Source of the DNA: Trogon surrucura
Lineage: Eukaryota > Chordata > Aves > Trogoniformes > Trogonidae
Length of the DNA: 64,000 nt
Direction: 5' to 3'
Assembly: GCA_020746105.1 (NCBI GenBank)
Contig: CM036618.1
Location: forward strand, 9,122,501-9,186,500
A model generated the notes under the pieces. It worked only from the letters and a program-made list of their open reading frames with translations. It was not told the origin of the DNA and did no database searches. Positions 51,601-61,777 of this stretch are shown piece after piece. Numbering within the stretch: the first letter of the stretch is position 1; each line of letters starts with the position of its first letter. The position numbers were made by a program, and so were the translations under genes.

Positions 51601-52990
51601 GCTTTTTTTTTTCCATTTGGGTGACTTCACTGAAAGACTTCTTTGTTGGACAAAGGCAGGAGGAATCCAATCAAGAGATTCTGTAAAGCTGAACTACAAG
51701 CAGCTGTGTAGAAAGATAAGACCCAGAAATATTTGAGGGGCAAAGAAACAACTTTATTATCAAGCAAGGTCTACTTTTGTAAACCCCTGATTTAGTCTTG
51801 TAAACAGTTGTAAAGCTCTTGTAAAATCCAAGACAAGGCAGAGAGACTTGAGCTGCTTTGCTACAATCAGATCTTCAAAAAAAAGGAGAACGAAAAAAAC
51901 CACAAATCCTAACCCTGTAAGTGATAAAGGAGTAGTAGATTTAAGAGATTATATAGGATTTAATTTTCCAAATATATGTTGGAGGAGGCAACGCTTTGGG
52001 ACATACAAAAAAAAAAAATTTAGAGCAGCAACACAACAGTATCTTCTCAGGACAGAGTTCACTACACAAGAAGCAGAAGTTAGACTTCTGCTTCTCTGCC
52101 TCAAAATATTGTAGAGAAGTGTGTACCCTTATTATTTCTGAGTACTTTAGATGGATATAAAATCTCTTCTCTCTATATAAAGAAATAAACTAGACTATTC
52201 CACTGAAGAAAAAAGAAAAACAGAAACCAGCTACAATGTGACTGAAACCATACCTTACCAGTCTGGTTTCTTTCTGTCCAAGTTGGGAGAACATCGTCTT
52301 TCTAAATAAGACGTTATGAAAATATCTGCATGTGTATGTTTTTTTACTAAGTGTCTTGGAAATTTATCTTCAATATGATCATTTCCTATATTTTGCCATT
52401 TGCTTTTCCTCAGATGCACCTATTGTCAATTACAGATTGATAGAAAATATTTCTAAATATACTGGTTTGGGATATGTATCTGGAGAAAATTCCTAATTCA
52501 TTTCCTCTTTCTTCAGGATTTTATTGGAAAGATCTCCCCCTTGATCTAGTTCTCCCCCTTAGCTGGCTGCCCTAAAAAAGCTCAGAGCAGAACTCAGCCC
52601 TCACCACCCTCCGTTTGCCAAAATTAATTCTAGCTGCCATTTGCTGCAGATTCTTGGGCTTTTCAAAGTCCTTCTGCAGCAACGCGACTGGAATTTTGCA
52701 CAGCAGTTTTCTAAACAGAAAAACAACAGGAATTTTCACAAAGGCATAATAACTTTCTGAGATCTCTCTACAGGGTCCCAGGTAGCCGGCACCGCCTGGA
52801 ACCCAGCCTTGTTAAAAATGGGGTGAGAGAAAAACATAACGTTCCCCTGTAACACTCTTGCTTGCAAAATGCTGCCCAAAACCGTCGGCTTCCCTAATTA
52901 AATTATCTCATTAGCATGAAAAGCAAACAAAAGGAAACCAAATGCCAAAAGCTTCTGTGTTGAAGGACGGGTTTGCGGAGAAAGACTCAC
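48601..52990. other. Repeat-poor intronic-type stretch
   Basis: About 4.4 kb without recognised repeats or exons, lying between the candidate upstream exon and the confirmed exon on the minus strand. One would expect another exon somewhere between them, because their reading phases do not join directly. I could not find a convincing one by eye. Confidence 0.4.
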
Positions 52991-53124
52991 CCGGCAGAGC
53001 CGGTGGCCAGCGCGGGGACTGGCTGAATGTCAACTGGTGGCCCAGCTCCAACGGTGGCCGCCGGGGAGAGGCTGAGGAGGGAAGACAGGGACACGACTAG
53101 ATTTCTTCTGGGGAAATGCACCAT
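52991..53124 (-). CDS. Candidate minus-strand exon (81-bp internal or first coding exon)
   Basis: Reading the minus strand, a donor GCCGG|GTGAGTC ends the segment at 52991. Two starts are possible. One is an acceptor CTTCCCTCCTCAG giving an 81-bp exon (52991-53071) that is open in two frames. The other is an ATG at 53124 in strong Kozak context (AAGATGG), giving a first coding exon that begins MVHFPRRNLVVSLSSLLSL, signal-peptide-like. The segment is GC- and CpG-rich against AT-rich flanks, and C-rich Sp1/MAZ-like sequence lies about 180 bp upstream. Against it, the end phase does not join the exon at 44960, and I recognise no protein. A UTR exon or chance remain possible. Confidence 0.3.
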
Positions 53125-53302
53125 CTTCTCAAAATTGCATTAAGTGGTTGCCAGCACCTGACATACCTAATCTTGCCTAAGACTTCATAGTTAATAAAGC
53201 AGAAATGTAGAATAAGCTACTGTCAGTGTTGCCAAATGTCACAAATTAAATCTTGCAGAATTTAATTAACAGGATCTTGGCTCTTTTGGGGCTGGTTTCT
53301 TG

Positions 53303-53331
53303 TGGGAGGGGGAGGGGAGGGAAAGGAGGGG
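53303..53331 (+). promoter_or_regulatory. G-run tract, potential G-quadruplex or promoter-type element
   Basis: Successive G runs (GGGAGGGGGAGGGGAGGG, then AAAGGAGGGG) fit the quadruplex rule with one-base loops, which is a strong motif. On the minus strand this is a C-rich tract about 180 bp upstream of the candidate ATG at 53124, the arrangement seen for MAZ/Sp1-type promoter sequences. The promoter role is inference. Confidence 0.4.
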
Positions 53332-56300
53332 ACTAGGTCTGCAAATTACATTTGGAAAAGGCATGAGAAATTTCCTTTAATTTACTGACATTCTCAATTT
53401 TCCAACCCTTGGGGAAGACTGATCAGTCAAAAATATCCACAGAGAAATGTGCCTGCCAAGGAAAGGGTTAAGTGCAGCACATTTTACAGCACGAGCTCTC
53501 TGGATCACCCATAGCGCTACAAAACTGCATAATAAAGAAACTGTACTTCAAATTTCCCTCTTAGAAGATATTTTTTTGGTCATACCACCCCTGTCATTGT
53601 TCATATTTAAAAGGTTTCAGCTAGCGCCAGGGGAAGTGATTTTTCTCCTCCAGGACTGATGACCTCTGACCACACAGAGTTTTCTGACACACATTTTGTT
53701 AACAGGAGACATATATCACTCCCCGGAATCAAGACCACATGTACACTTACAGCATCAAACAGTCACTAGGCATGATATATAAAAAGAGCTTATTAGATGC
53801 AAAATACCTCAGGAAAAAAAATAAAGAAACATTACGTCTACCAAACACTAGACTAGCACAGTCCATGTCAACATGCATCTAATAACCTCTGAGATTTTAA
53901 TATGATTTGCTTCATACTGAGTCAGGAGAGCGCAGCTATCCCAATCCTCCAGTAAGAAACTGAATTTCCAGACACTATGCAAGGTGCCAGTACTGAGGGG
54001 AATAACCACAGTTTTTCCAATTTCTCATGCCCTGAACATGGGACTGTGGCTAACCTCCACGCACACATCCTCAAAAGCTACCTCAATCTTCTTCTAAGGA
54101 GCCACACATATTCTTGTTACCCTTTTGGAGGTCATGAAGGAGAGAGGAGTTTCTCTGCAGACTTCCACAAGACATTTGTTTGCTTCATGGCACCGGCACC
54201 ACTAGTACCGGTACATTACTACCAGGTGCCCCGTTTCTCATCTGAAAATGTTTGACTTCTAGGACACCCGGCAGACACTGAGGGCTTTCAAATCCAAACG
54301 GTGCCTTCCTGGGGCACGTCGCTGAAGTTGGCCAGAGCTCATGTTATCTGTCCATCTGAAGTCACAGCTCATCACCTCTTGTGGCCTAACCATGGCTCAT
54401 AAAATGGATTGATTTTATTTTCAGTTGGTTCAATAGATTAAGTATCACTTACATCCACTTGCTATTTTTGGTTTGTTTTGAAAGGCGATGCTTCAAGAAT
54501 TAGAGGGACAGTGCCGCCATCCTAATGAATTAATACGACACCCAGGATCCAAGTTAACTGCTTCTCAGCTTGCTTCTCTGCATCTTAGGAGGGACTCCTG
54601 TTAACACGTCTTCCTCCACCCTTTCTTGCTTCTCACAATTGCCACTAGCAACCCTTGTTTTATCTTTTCAACCGTTGGATGAAGTCTGTTTGCTGAATGC
54701 AGTAAGTCAGCAACCTACCTTCTCTGGGCAGAGGTCTGAAGCTTCTAATTAGCTGCTTTAGAAACAACATGATCAAATAAGAATCAGCTCACTTCTCAAA
54801 AGCATGAACCACTCACTACATCCCTCTCAAGATATGTCAGGTGATATAGAACCTTTAAAAATTACAAGAGAGAAATCGAATCATGTTTGGCAAGTGCCTG
54901 CTTAAATGTGGATTTAAGAACACCACGGATCTAGCTAAGAATATAACTTTGAAACTCCTGGATTTGCAAGCACTGGCCAAAATGTTTGCAATTTTATCCT
55001 GAATAGCAATGATTCATTTTCGTTCAACCAAAGCTGTCAAAAACTCTATATGCAGTCTTGTAGCAAGATTCATATATACATGCCAAATGCCTGTATAGGA
55101 AACATCTGGCCTCACTTCTGTTCCATGGATTTGCCAAAGCATAAGTCCATCCATTGTTTTTTCCTATGACTTTTTTTTTTTCCTTTCTGCTGTGCCTCAG
55201 GTCGTTTTTCTTAAAATGAAATCATTAAAACAGGCAGAAAGAGTAGAGGAAGGAGGAGTAAGAAGAGCTGTAGCATCTGAGTAATCTTCCAGTGGGACTA
55301 ATTTTACTAAGTATTTGTGCTATTGCTACCAGTCAATCACCACAAGCATTATTGAGAAGCTAAAAAAAACAATAAATTAAATTAAAATGCATTTAGCAAA
55401 GAATACTGGCATAGAAAGAAGAAAAGACACATATGCTCTTCTATAAACTAGAAGTTCAGTTTACCCAAATGTCCTCAATATCAATATAAAATGTATTAAC
55501 GTGAAAAAATAACTTGCTGTTCCCTTATTTTGCATTCATTTTACATCCGTACTTCTCCGAGGCAGCAGATCAGAATGGTGCATTGCCTTCCCCTCGGGCC
55601 AAGTGTAATAAACAGGCAGGTGTAATATAAGGCTGCCGTGTCTCAGCTCTCCTCCCAAACAATTGATCTTCCAGGCCTACGGTGTAATTCAGCCTCGGTA
55701 GTTCCCTTCACATGCTTCATTCCTGATCGGTCAATTATTTCAAATCAAGCAGAATTAAAGTGTTATTTTTGCGAGGGGGGATGATATTCACCGGTGACCA
55801 AAGTGAAACTAATAAACTAATTTCCCTTTACTGCCTTGGGCAAACCAGAAAAATGTGACTCTATGAAAGAAAGACTGCAGCTGTTTCATCAGCCTGATGC
55901 CCAAACGTGCTTGCAATTTACTACCTTTCAATTCAATTTTTGTTCAGAGGACGATTTTGGAAACAGAACACAACAAAAAGCGAGCAGCAAAAAAGGAAGC
56001 AGCGAGGGTATATGACTCTGTACGACAGAGCTGTGCAGCGTGAGCCTCCCAAGAGGAGGGGAATAACACTCTCCTGTTCTCTGAAACAGAGCGTATTCCT
56101 CCTGCCAGTAGCAAATCTATCCAGTAGATGTCAACACCAGCAAAAAATATGTATAAAGCCAACCTTAACAGCAACAGTAGTCACTTCAATTTACGGGAGA
56201 GCATCAGCGGATAGTTTAATACCTGGAACCATCACAAACTTATTTGCTACTGTCCCACCCCTGAGTCTTACAGAACAGATGTGGCCTGGCCCATCTGTCA

Positions 56301-57956
56301 ATAAACATATGTAGAGCAAAATAATTTATTTTTTTGCTTTTAGAATAATTTTGTCCGGTTTGCTGGAAAACGGAAAAATTGCTCATGAGCATGTGATTAC
56401 TTTCAGATTAGATCAGAGGAAATTTTTCAGAGGAGCATGGAGGAGGGAAGGCAAAATACTATGCAATGCAAAGCAACTACTACCAGCAAAATCTTCATAG
56501 TTAACTAAATATAATCTGAAGAGCTCCGCTCCCTTCTGATCTTTCACTGCATGGTTAAGCAATGCAATGATTTCACGGATTTTGCTCCTTCCTCAAGTAG
56601 CTTCTCAGCCTACAACTGCGACCTGAGGTTCCCACGCCGACCCCAGGTCAACAGATACTTGTTGTTCCTGTAAGGCTTTTTTCTTTTTTTGCAATACACC
56701 AAGGACAGTCTGTTGCAAGCCTTTAGTGTCATTATCACTCAAAAGACTGAATTTGCTGACAAGTTTTAACCATGCAAAAAAACAAGGCCATTGCTGTTGA
56801 CACTTTTAAATCTACTATTAAGATCTGACTGTTTGAACAGCTTGTGTGTAGAATCTGAAGTACAGATTTCTGTTTCCTTTCCGTTTATTTTTAGATAAAC
56901 CTTGTGTTTCTACTCTGCAATGTTTGCATTTGGCTGCTGAGCATGCAGTAATTGCATACGTTATACGCATTGCTTAGAGACACTTTGCATCACAGCCCAT
57001 CAGGTTTCTTTGGATAGATGAAAAGAGAAGAAAAACAACAGATCATTTTCCTGATTGATTAATCTTTCTTCACATTGCCATTTCCCCGTAAACATGAGGC
57101 GAAAAAAAACCAAAAGTATGTTGTGACATCTAATAGCGAGACATCGAAGCAAATTATTTTCTTATGCTACAAAACTTACTAAGGAGTTTGTTTTCACAGA
57201 GATCTAAAACATGGCAAGGAGACAGAAATGAATGGATCACCGAGACATCACTTTGAGCAGGGTTACTGCTCACATGCACACCTTACACCTCTTAAGAGAA
57301 GCATACATCCTACACAACAGCAACGATGTAGCTGCAGCTTATCTAAAGCTGAGACTGTGAATTACCATCATTTAAGCAATTCCTAGGCATCAACAGAAGC
57401 CGGAACGGGAAGATCAGGCAAAGGCACTGCGCTACCAGTAAATAATCCTAGTGGGTGACGGCATGTGAGAGAATAAAGGCACAGCTCCAAACACTGGGGA
57501 CAAGCATTGAACGCTGCATCTTTTCCCCATACTACGCCAGGTGCCAGCAGCACACCCTGTTTCAGGAAGCCACGTTCCACTCCACAGCTCTGGACGCAGG
57601 CACGTACTCCCCAAGACAGAGCCATAAATAGTTTCGAGATAAGCCGCATATCTTACGAGGCACACCGGAGTTTTCACGGCCTTGTATGAGCAAGTCTTTT
57701 AATTACCGTCAACATTTTCTTTGAATCCCCATCTCAAAGAAGCAGTGGAAACTTTTGATTTGCTGTGACACCTTGATTGCTGCGTGGATGAGTCACTGCA
57801 CCATTCCTGAGAGTCTTAGGAATTTATAGATTTTTAAGGCCAAAAAGCACGGGAGGCTGCTACGACTACTGTGCTCTGACTGTGTGAACAGCAGAGCCCT
57901 CCTGCCTCACCCAGCACCCTGCCCTTCCCACAGAAAAGGGGACTCAGTAACTCACA
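53332..57956. other. Repeat-poor stretch with candidate conserved elements
   Basis: No transposon was recognised over 4.6 kb. The part at about 55540-55830 looks conserved-element-like: it has a CAGGTG E-box, a TCAATTATTT core and higher CpG than its neighbours. The part at about 56320-57160 is similar. A 135-codon plus frame (55907-56314) has no known domain and no clear splice signals. Confidence 0.4.
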
Positions 57957-58748
57957 GAGAATCACAGAATCGCAGAGTGTTAGGGGTTGGAAGGGACCTC
58001 AAAAGATCATCTAGTCCAGCCCCCCTGCCAGAGCAGGATCACCTACAGTAGGTCACACAGGAATGCGTCCAGGTGGATTTTGAATGTCTCCAGAAAAGGA
58101 GACTCCACAACCTCCCTGGGCAGCCTGTGCCAGGGCTCTGTCACCCTCACAATGAAAAAGTTCTTTCTAATATTTTTGTGGAACCTCCTATGTTCCAGCT
58201 TGTACCCATTGCCCCTTGTCCTGTCAATGGACGTCGCTGAAAAGAGCCTGGCTCCATCCTCCTGACACTCCCCCTTGACATATTTATAAACATTAATGAG
58301 GTCACCCCTCAGCCTCCTCTTCTCCAAGCTAAAGAGGCCCAGCTCCTTCAGTCCTTCCCCAGAAGGGAGATGTTCCACTCCCTTCAGCATCTCTGCGGTT
58401 CTGCGCTGGACTCTCTCCAGCAGTTCCCTGTCTCTCTTGAGCTGAGGGGCCCAGAACTGGACACAATATTCCAGATGTGGCCTCACCAGGACAGAGTAGA
58501 GGGGCAGGAGGACTTCTCTCAACCTACTTGCTACCCCCCCTCTAATACACCCCAGGATGCCATCAGCCTTCTTGGCCACGAGGGCACATTGCTGGCTCAT
58601 GGTCATCCTGCTGTCCACTAGAACCCCCAGGTCCCTTTCCCTTGCGCTGCTCTCCAGCACGTCAGTCCCCAACCTGTACTGGCACATGGGGTTGTTCTTT
58701 CCCAGGTGCAAAATTCTACACTTGCCCTTGTTGATTATCAACACATGA
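57957..58748 (-). mobile_element. CR1 LINE with intact C-terminal ORF2 frame
   Basis: A 5'-truncated minus-strand CR1 of about 790 bp. Its minus strand holds 233 open codons (58043-58744) matching the C-terminal RT region. These include [54 protein letters not shown] and [20 protein letters not shown], ending at the normal ORF2 end. The 3' UTR and AATCACAGAATC tail follow. No stop interrupts the frame, so this looks like one of the youngest CR1s here. It is still non-autonomous because the endonuclease and RT catalytic core are absent. A fossil LTR starts about 130 bp beyond its 5' end. Confidence 0.95.
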
Positions 58749-58879
58749 AATTATAATACACATCTAAGCTTGCCTATAAACACCTGAGCAGCTCCCTTTC
58801 AGAAAAATAATAAAATTATTGATCATTGTAATGAACTAACATGCCTTTCTCATCAACATCTTTTTCCGTCGTAGTTTAT

Positions 58880-59669
58880 CGGGACTGGAGGGTTGTTGGC
58901 GTTGTGTCTGTGGGAGGCAACCAGGGGCTGCCCTGTGCCGCTCACACCCGGTTTCAGGATGGTCCCATTGCAAGGCACGGACAAGCCCATCAGCTGAACT
59001 GGTGGTGCCTCTGTGAAAGGTTTCTAAGGAAGGGCAGAAACACTGAGCAGGCAGCGAGGAATGAGGAAAGAAGTGCGAGAAACCACCCTGCTGACACCAA
59101 AGTCCTCACGGACCTCTTCTCATGGAGAAGAGCCCATCCTGGAGGAGGCTTCCTGGCAGGAGCTCGGTCCCACTGAGGACTCATGCTGGAACAGGCTTAT
59201 CCTGACAGACTTCTGCCCACAGGAGGCACCCTTGGAGCAGTTCATGAGGGACTATATCCTGTGCGAGGGACCCACGCTGGAGCAGGGAAGAAGCATGAGG
59301 AGGAAGGAGCAGCAGGAAGGGGCTGTTACGGATTGACCACAGTTCCCATTCCCCATCCTCCCATTGCGGACGGGTGGGGGGGGTGGAAGAGTTGGGAATG
59401 AAAGAGTGAAGTTAAGCCTGGGAAGGCTGGAGGAAGTTGTTTTAACTTTTCATTTTGCTTCTTGCCACCCAACTCTATTTTAGTTAGCAATAAACTAATT
59501 TCCCTCAATTCAAGTTTTGCCCATGATGGTACTTGGTAAGAGATCTCCCTGTCTTTGTCTTGACACCTGAGCTTTTTCGTCTTATTTTCTGTCCTTGTCC
59601 TGTTGAGGAGGGGGACTGGGAGAGTGGCTGGGTGGGAGTTTGGATGTTGGCCACGGCCAACCCCTCACA
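58880..59669 (+). mobile_element. Fossil avian endogenous-retrovirus LTR (solo)
   Basis: The order matches a common avian LTR family known to me. A GGCAAC/CAATGCC-like first part comes first, then a series of short repeats of the ACCCACGCTGGAGCAG type (seen at 59271-59286 and in weaker forms before it). A GTGTGAGGAGGAAGGAGC-like block follows (here GCATGAGGAGGAAGGAGC), then TTGACC plus a CCCCATTCCCC block. A polyadenylation signal AATAAA (59489-59494) comes next, then TTTTGCCCATGATGGTA and an ending at AACCCCTCACA (59669). No internal retroviral genes adjoin, so it is a solo LTR. It is moderately diverged and inactive. The first tens of bases are hard to place. Confidence 0.75.
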
Positions 59670-60519
59670 GCAAGCAAAGTCCTGCAGTAAAACGGAACTG
59701 TTCTTTTTGTTTGTTTCTTCAGGATCTCCCAAGGCAGTTCACACACTCATTCTCTGTAGCAGTAGCGAGGAGGGCCAGGAAGGACTGAATATTTCTGTAT
59801 CTGCAATATTTTAGTCTGCTTATGAAAGACACCACGGGGAAGACCTCCTATATTATTATGAAGGCTGGAGTTTTGCTTTATTACTTGCTTTGAAGACGTG
59901 TGCTTTTTTTTTCCCAGTGCCTTACCAAATTTTGCTCCATGCATTGTATCATTACATTTTCGTAAATAATTTCTAAGCTGGCGTACATGTATGAGCTGCT
60001 TGGAATGATCTTCACAGATGGAGTGCTCTATCAATTACTTTCCCGAATAAAGTACATATCCATTGTATCTCCTTCATCTTCTAGATAAGTCGTAACATTC
60101 ATTGAGAATGGATTAGACATACACATTGAAATAATGCCTGTCTATAACTACATGTCGTATTTCCCAACATTCACATAACGGTCACATTACATACTCTGTG
60201 GGCAGGCTAAACAGAGCAATTTGTTTGGAGGTTTTCTTTCTTTTGTTCTTTATTAGCAGAAAAGTCCAACTTTGTCTATTATTTCCTGAATTCTATGATT
60301 TTCCAAAGGTTATTTTCAATGGTTGTCATTTCCTAAAGACTCTCTCTACCAGTTCTTTAGAGACACACTCTCCAGTGCATTTCATTCAACATCCTTAATA
60401 CACAATTTTGCAAGATGCCCTTTCTTCTCCTGCTTCAGTCTTCATCCCCAAAGTTACAGTTCCTAGCACAGTTTTCCCACACAAGGTTATCCAGTTCCTA
60501 GTATTTTAACACATTGATA
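59670..60519. other. Unassigned spacer
   Basis: No repeat or exon was recognised between the LTR and the MIR SINE. A short TG/CT-rich tract follows the LTR near 59700-59720. Confidence 0.35.
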
Positions 60520-60692
60520 AGCATTTATGTGGCACTCTTTGTCTTCAAAGCACTTTACAAACATTAAATATTTAATGCTCATGGCATCCTTCTTACTCTC
60601 AACACCATTTTACAGGTAGGGAAACAGACTCCCAGGTTAAGTGATTTTGTTTCAAGTCACATCACAAGTTACTGACGGATGTGAGACCAGAA
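60520..60692 (+). mobile_element. MIR-type SINE, ancient amniote element
   Basis: The sequence follows the MIR core order: a CATTTATGTGGCACT block, AAAGCACTTTACAAACATTA, then CCATTTTACAGGTAGGGAAA, AGGTTAAGTGATTTTG and CAAGTCACATCACAAGTTAC, ending near GTGAGACCAG. The CATTTTACAG..GGGAAAC..GGTTAAGT spacing is diagnostic of the MIR/CORE family. MIRs are about as old as the amniotes and rare in birds. The tRNA-derived head is not clear, so the 5' part may be lost. Confidence 0.75.
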
Positions 60693-61720
60693 TATATGAG
60701 CTCAGATTTTCAGTTCCGTCCTCAAAACTCGACCAGCCTTGTTCTTTCACTTAAATAATAATAAGAAGAAAAATAATGAAAAATACTTGATCTTGTTCAG
60801 GGAGAATTTATCTGTCTCTTTGGAGGTTCTAAATGAAACCCAGAAAAACATACCAGAAGCCCCACAAAACAACCCAGGAGGGTCATCAGCTACCAGCTTT
60901 GCAATCCATATCCTCCCTTTCCAGCGTTTTAGAGGAAATATATGTTATCAGAAAAGGGGACAGTATGTTTTCAAGCATTTATAGACAATTTATAGACAGT
61001 CACACACAGCCACATAGACATTCTCAACCACTATCTCAACCGAGAACAGAGACCTCCCAGCTGGAGAACGATTTGCAATTTAAAAACTGAAGTACATTTC
61101 AAAATGGCATCACTAAAGAGCTTTAGTATTTGATAAGAAGATTACAGTATATTCAACTGCACACAGCAAAAGCCTTTTAAAATAAAGTACAGGAATAGTG
61201 AAGCCAGGCAGTTGCAAGAAGATAACAAGAAGCTAATCGGCCAGTGGAAAAGGTGTGCCTCGCTGCAGAGCACGTTCAGGAGCCAGTTAGGTTTCCAAAA
61301 CCAGACCACAACTGTGGGGTTTTTTTTTTTAGCTTTAACATTTTTCATAATCCAAGTGGGAGGTCTAAACACAGGCTGTATGCAACATTAACTGCATTTC
61401 TCTTCAAGAGGCTTCTATGGGAACAAATGCTCAGTGTCAGGCTGGTACTATACGTCCATTTAATTGAGCTGAGAGAACTCTTCTGCCCCTGAAGAAAGCT
61501 CATCTCTTCTCTCCATGGATGCGACTAAAGAGCTAGCAGATAATAGCTGGTCCTCACTCATTATTTATACAACCACCTAATTATCTCCCAGAGACTCCCT
61601 GTTTTGTAGAAGTTTCTTTTTGGAAACATCGTCCGCCAGCTGAATGGAAAGCTAAATCCAGCCCTGGATACCGTGACAGCGAGTGCCATACCCACTGACA
61701 GTCAACAGTAGAGCATTCTT
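60693..61720. other. Unassigned stretch
   Basis: No repeat or exon was recognised. Short frames (81 to 85 codons, 60739-61090) lack domains. A T10 run lies at about 61320. Confidence 0.35.
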
Positions 61721-61777
61721 TGCTGGAACTAGATTATCTTTAAGGTCCCTTCCAGCCCAAACCATTCGATGATTCTA
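61721..61777 (+). mobile_element. CR1 LINE, very short 3' tail
   Basis: The phrase TGGAACTAGATTATCTTTAA, then GGTCCCTTCCAGCCCAAACC and ATTCGATGATTCTA, is a CR1 3' terminus on the plus strand. It is of the TAGATGATCTTTAAGGTCC type also seen at 6250-6764. Only about 57 bp survive. Confidence 0.8.

Noticed and set aside
55811-55827. A 17-base word shared with the LTR around its AATAAA (59489-59505)
   Set aside because: The match ends abruptly on both sides and the word is AT-rich, so chance is likelier than a second LTR copy.
55907-56314. 135-codon plus-strand frame
   Set aside because: No known domain, no clear acceptor or donor, and no codon-bias shift.
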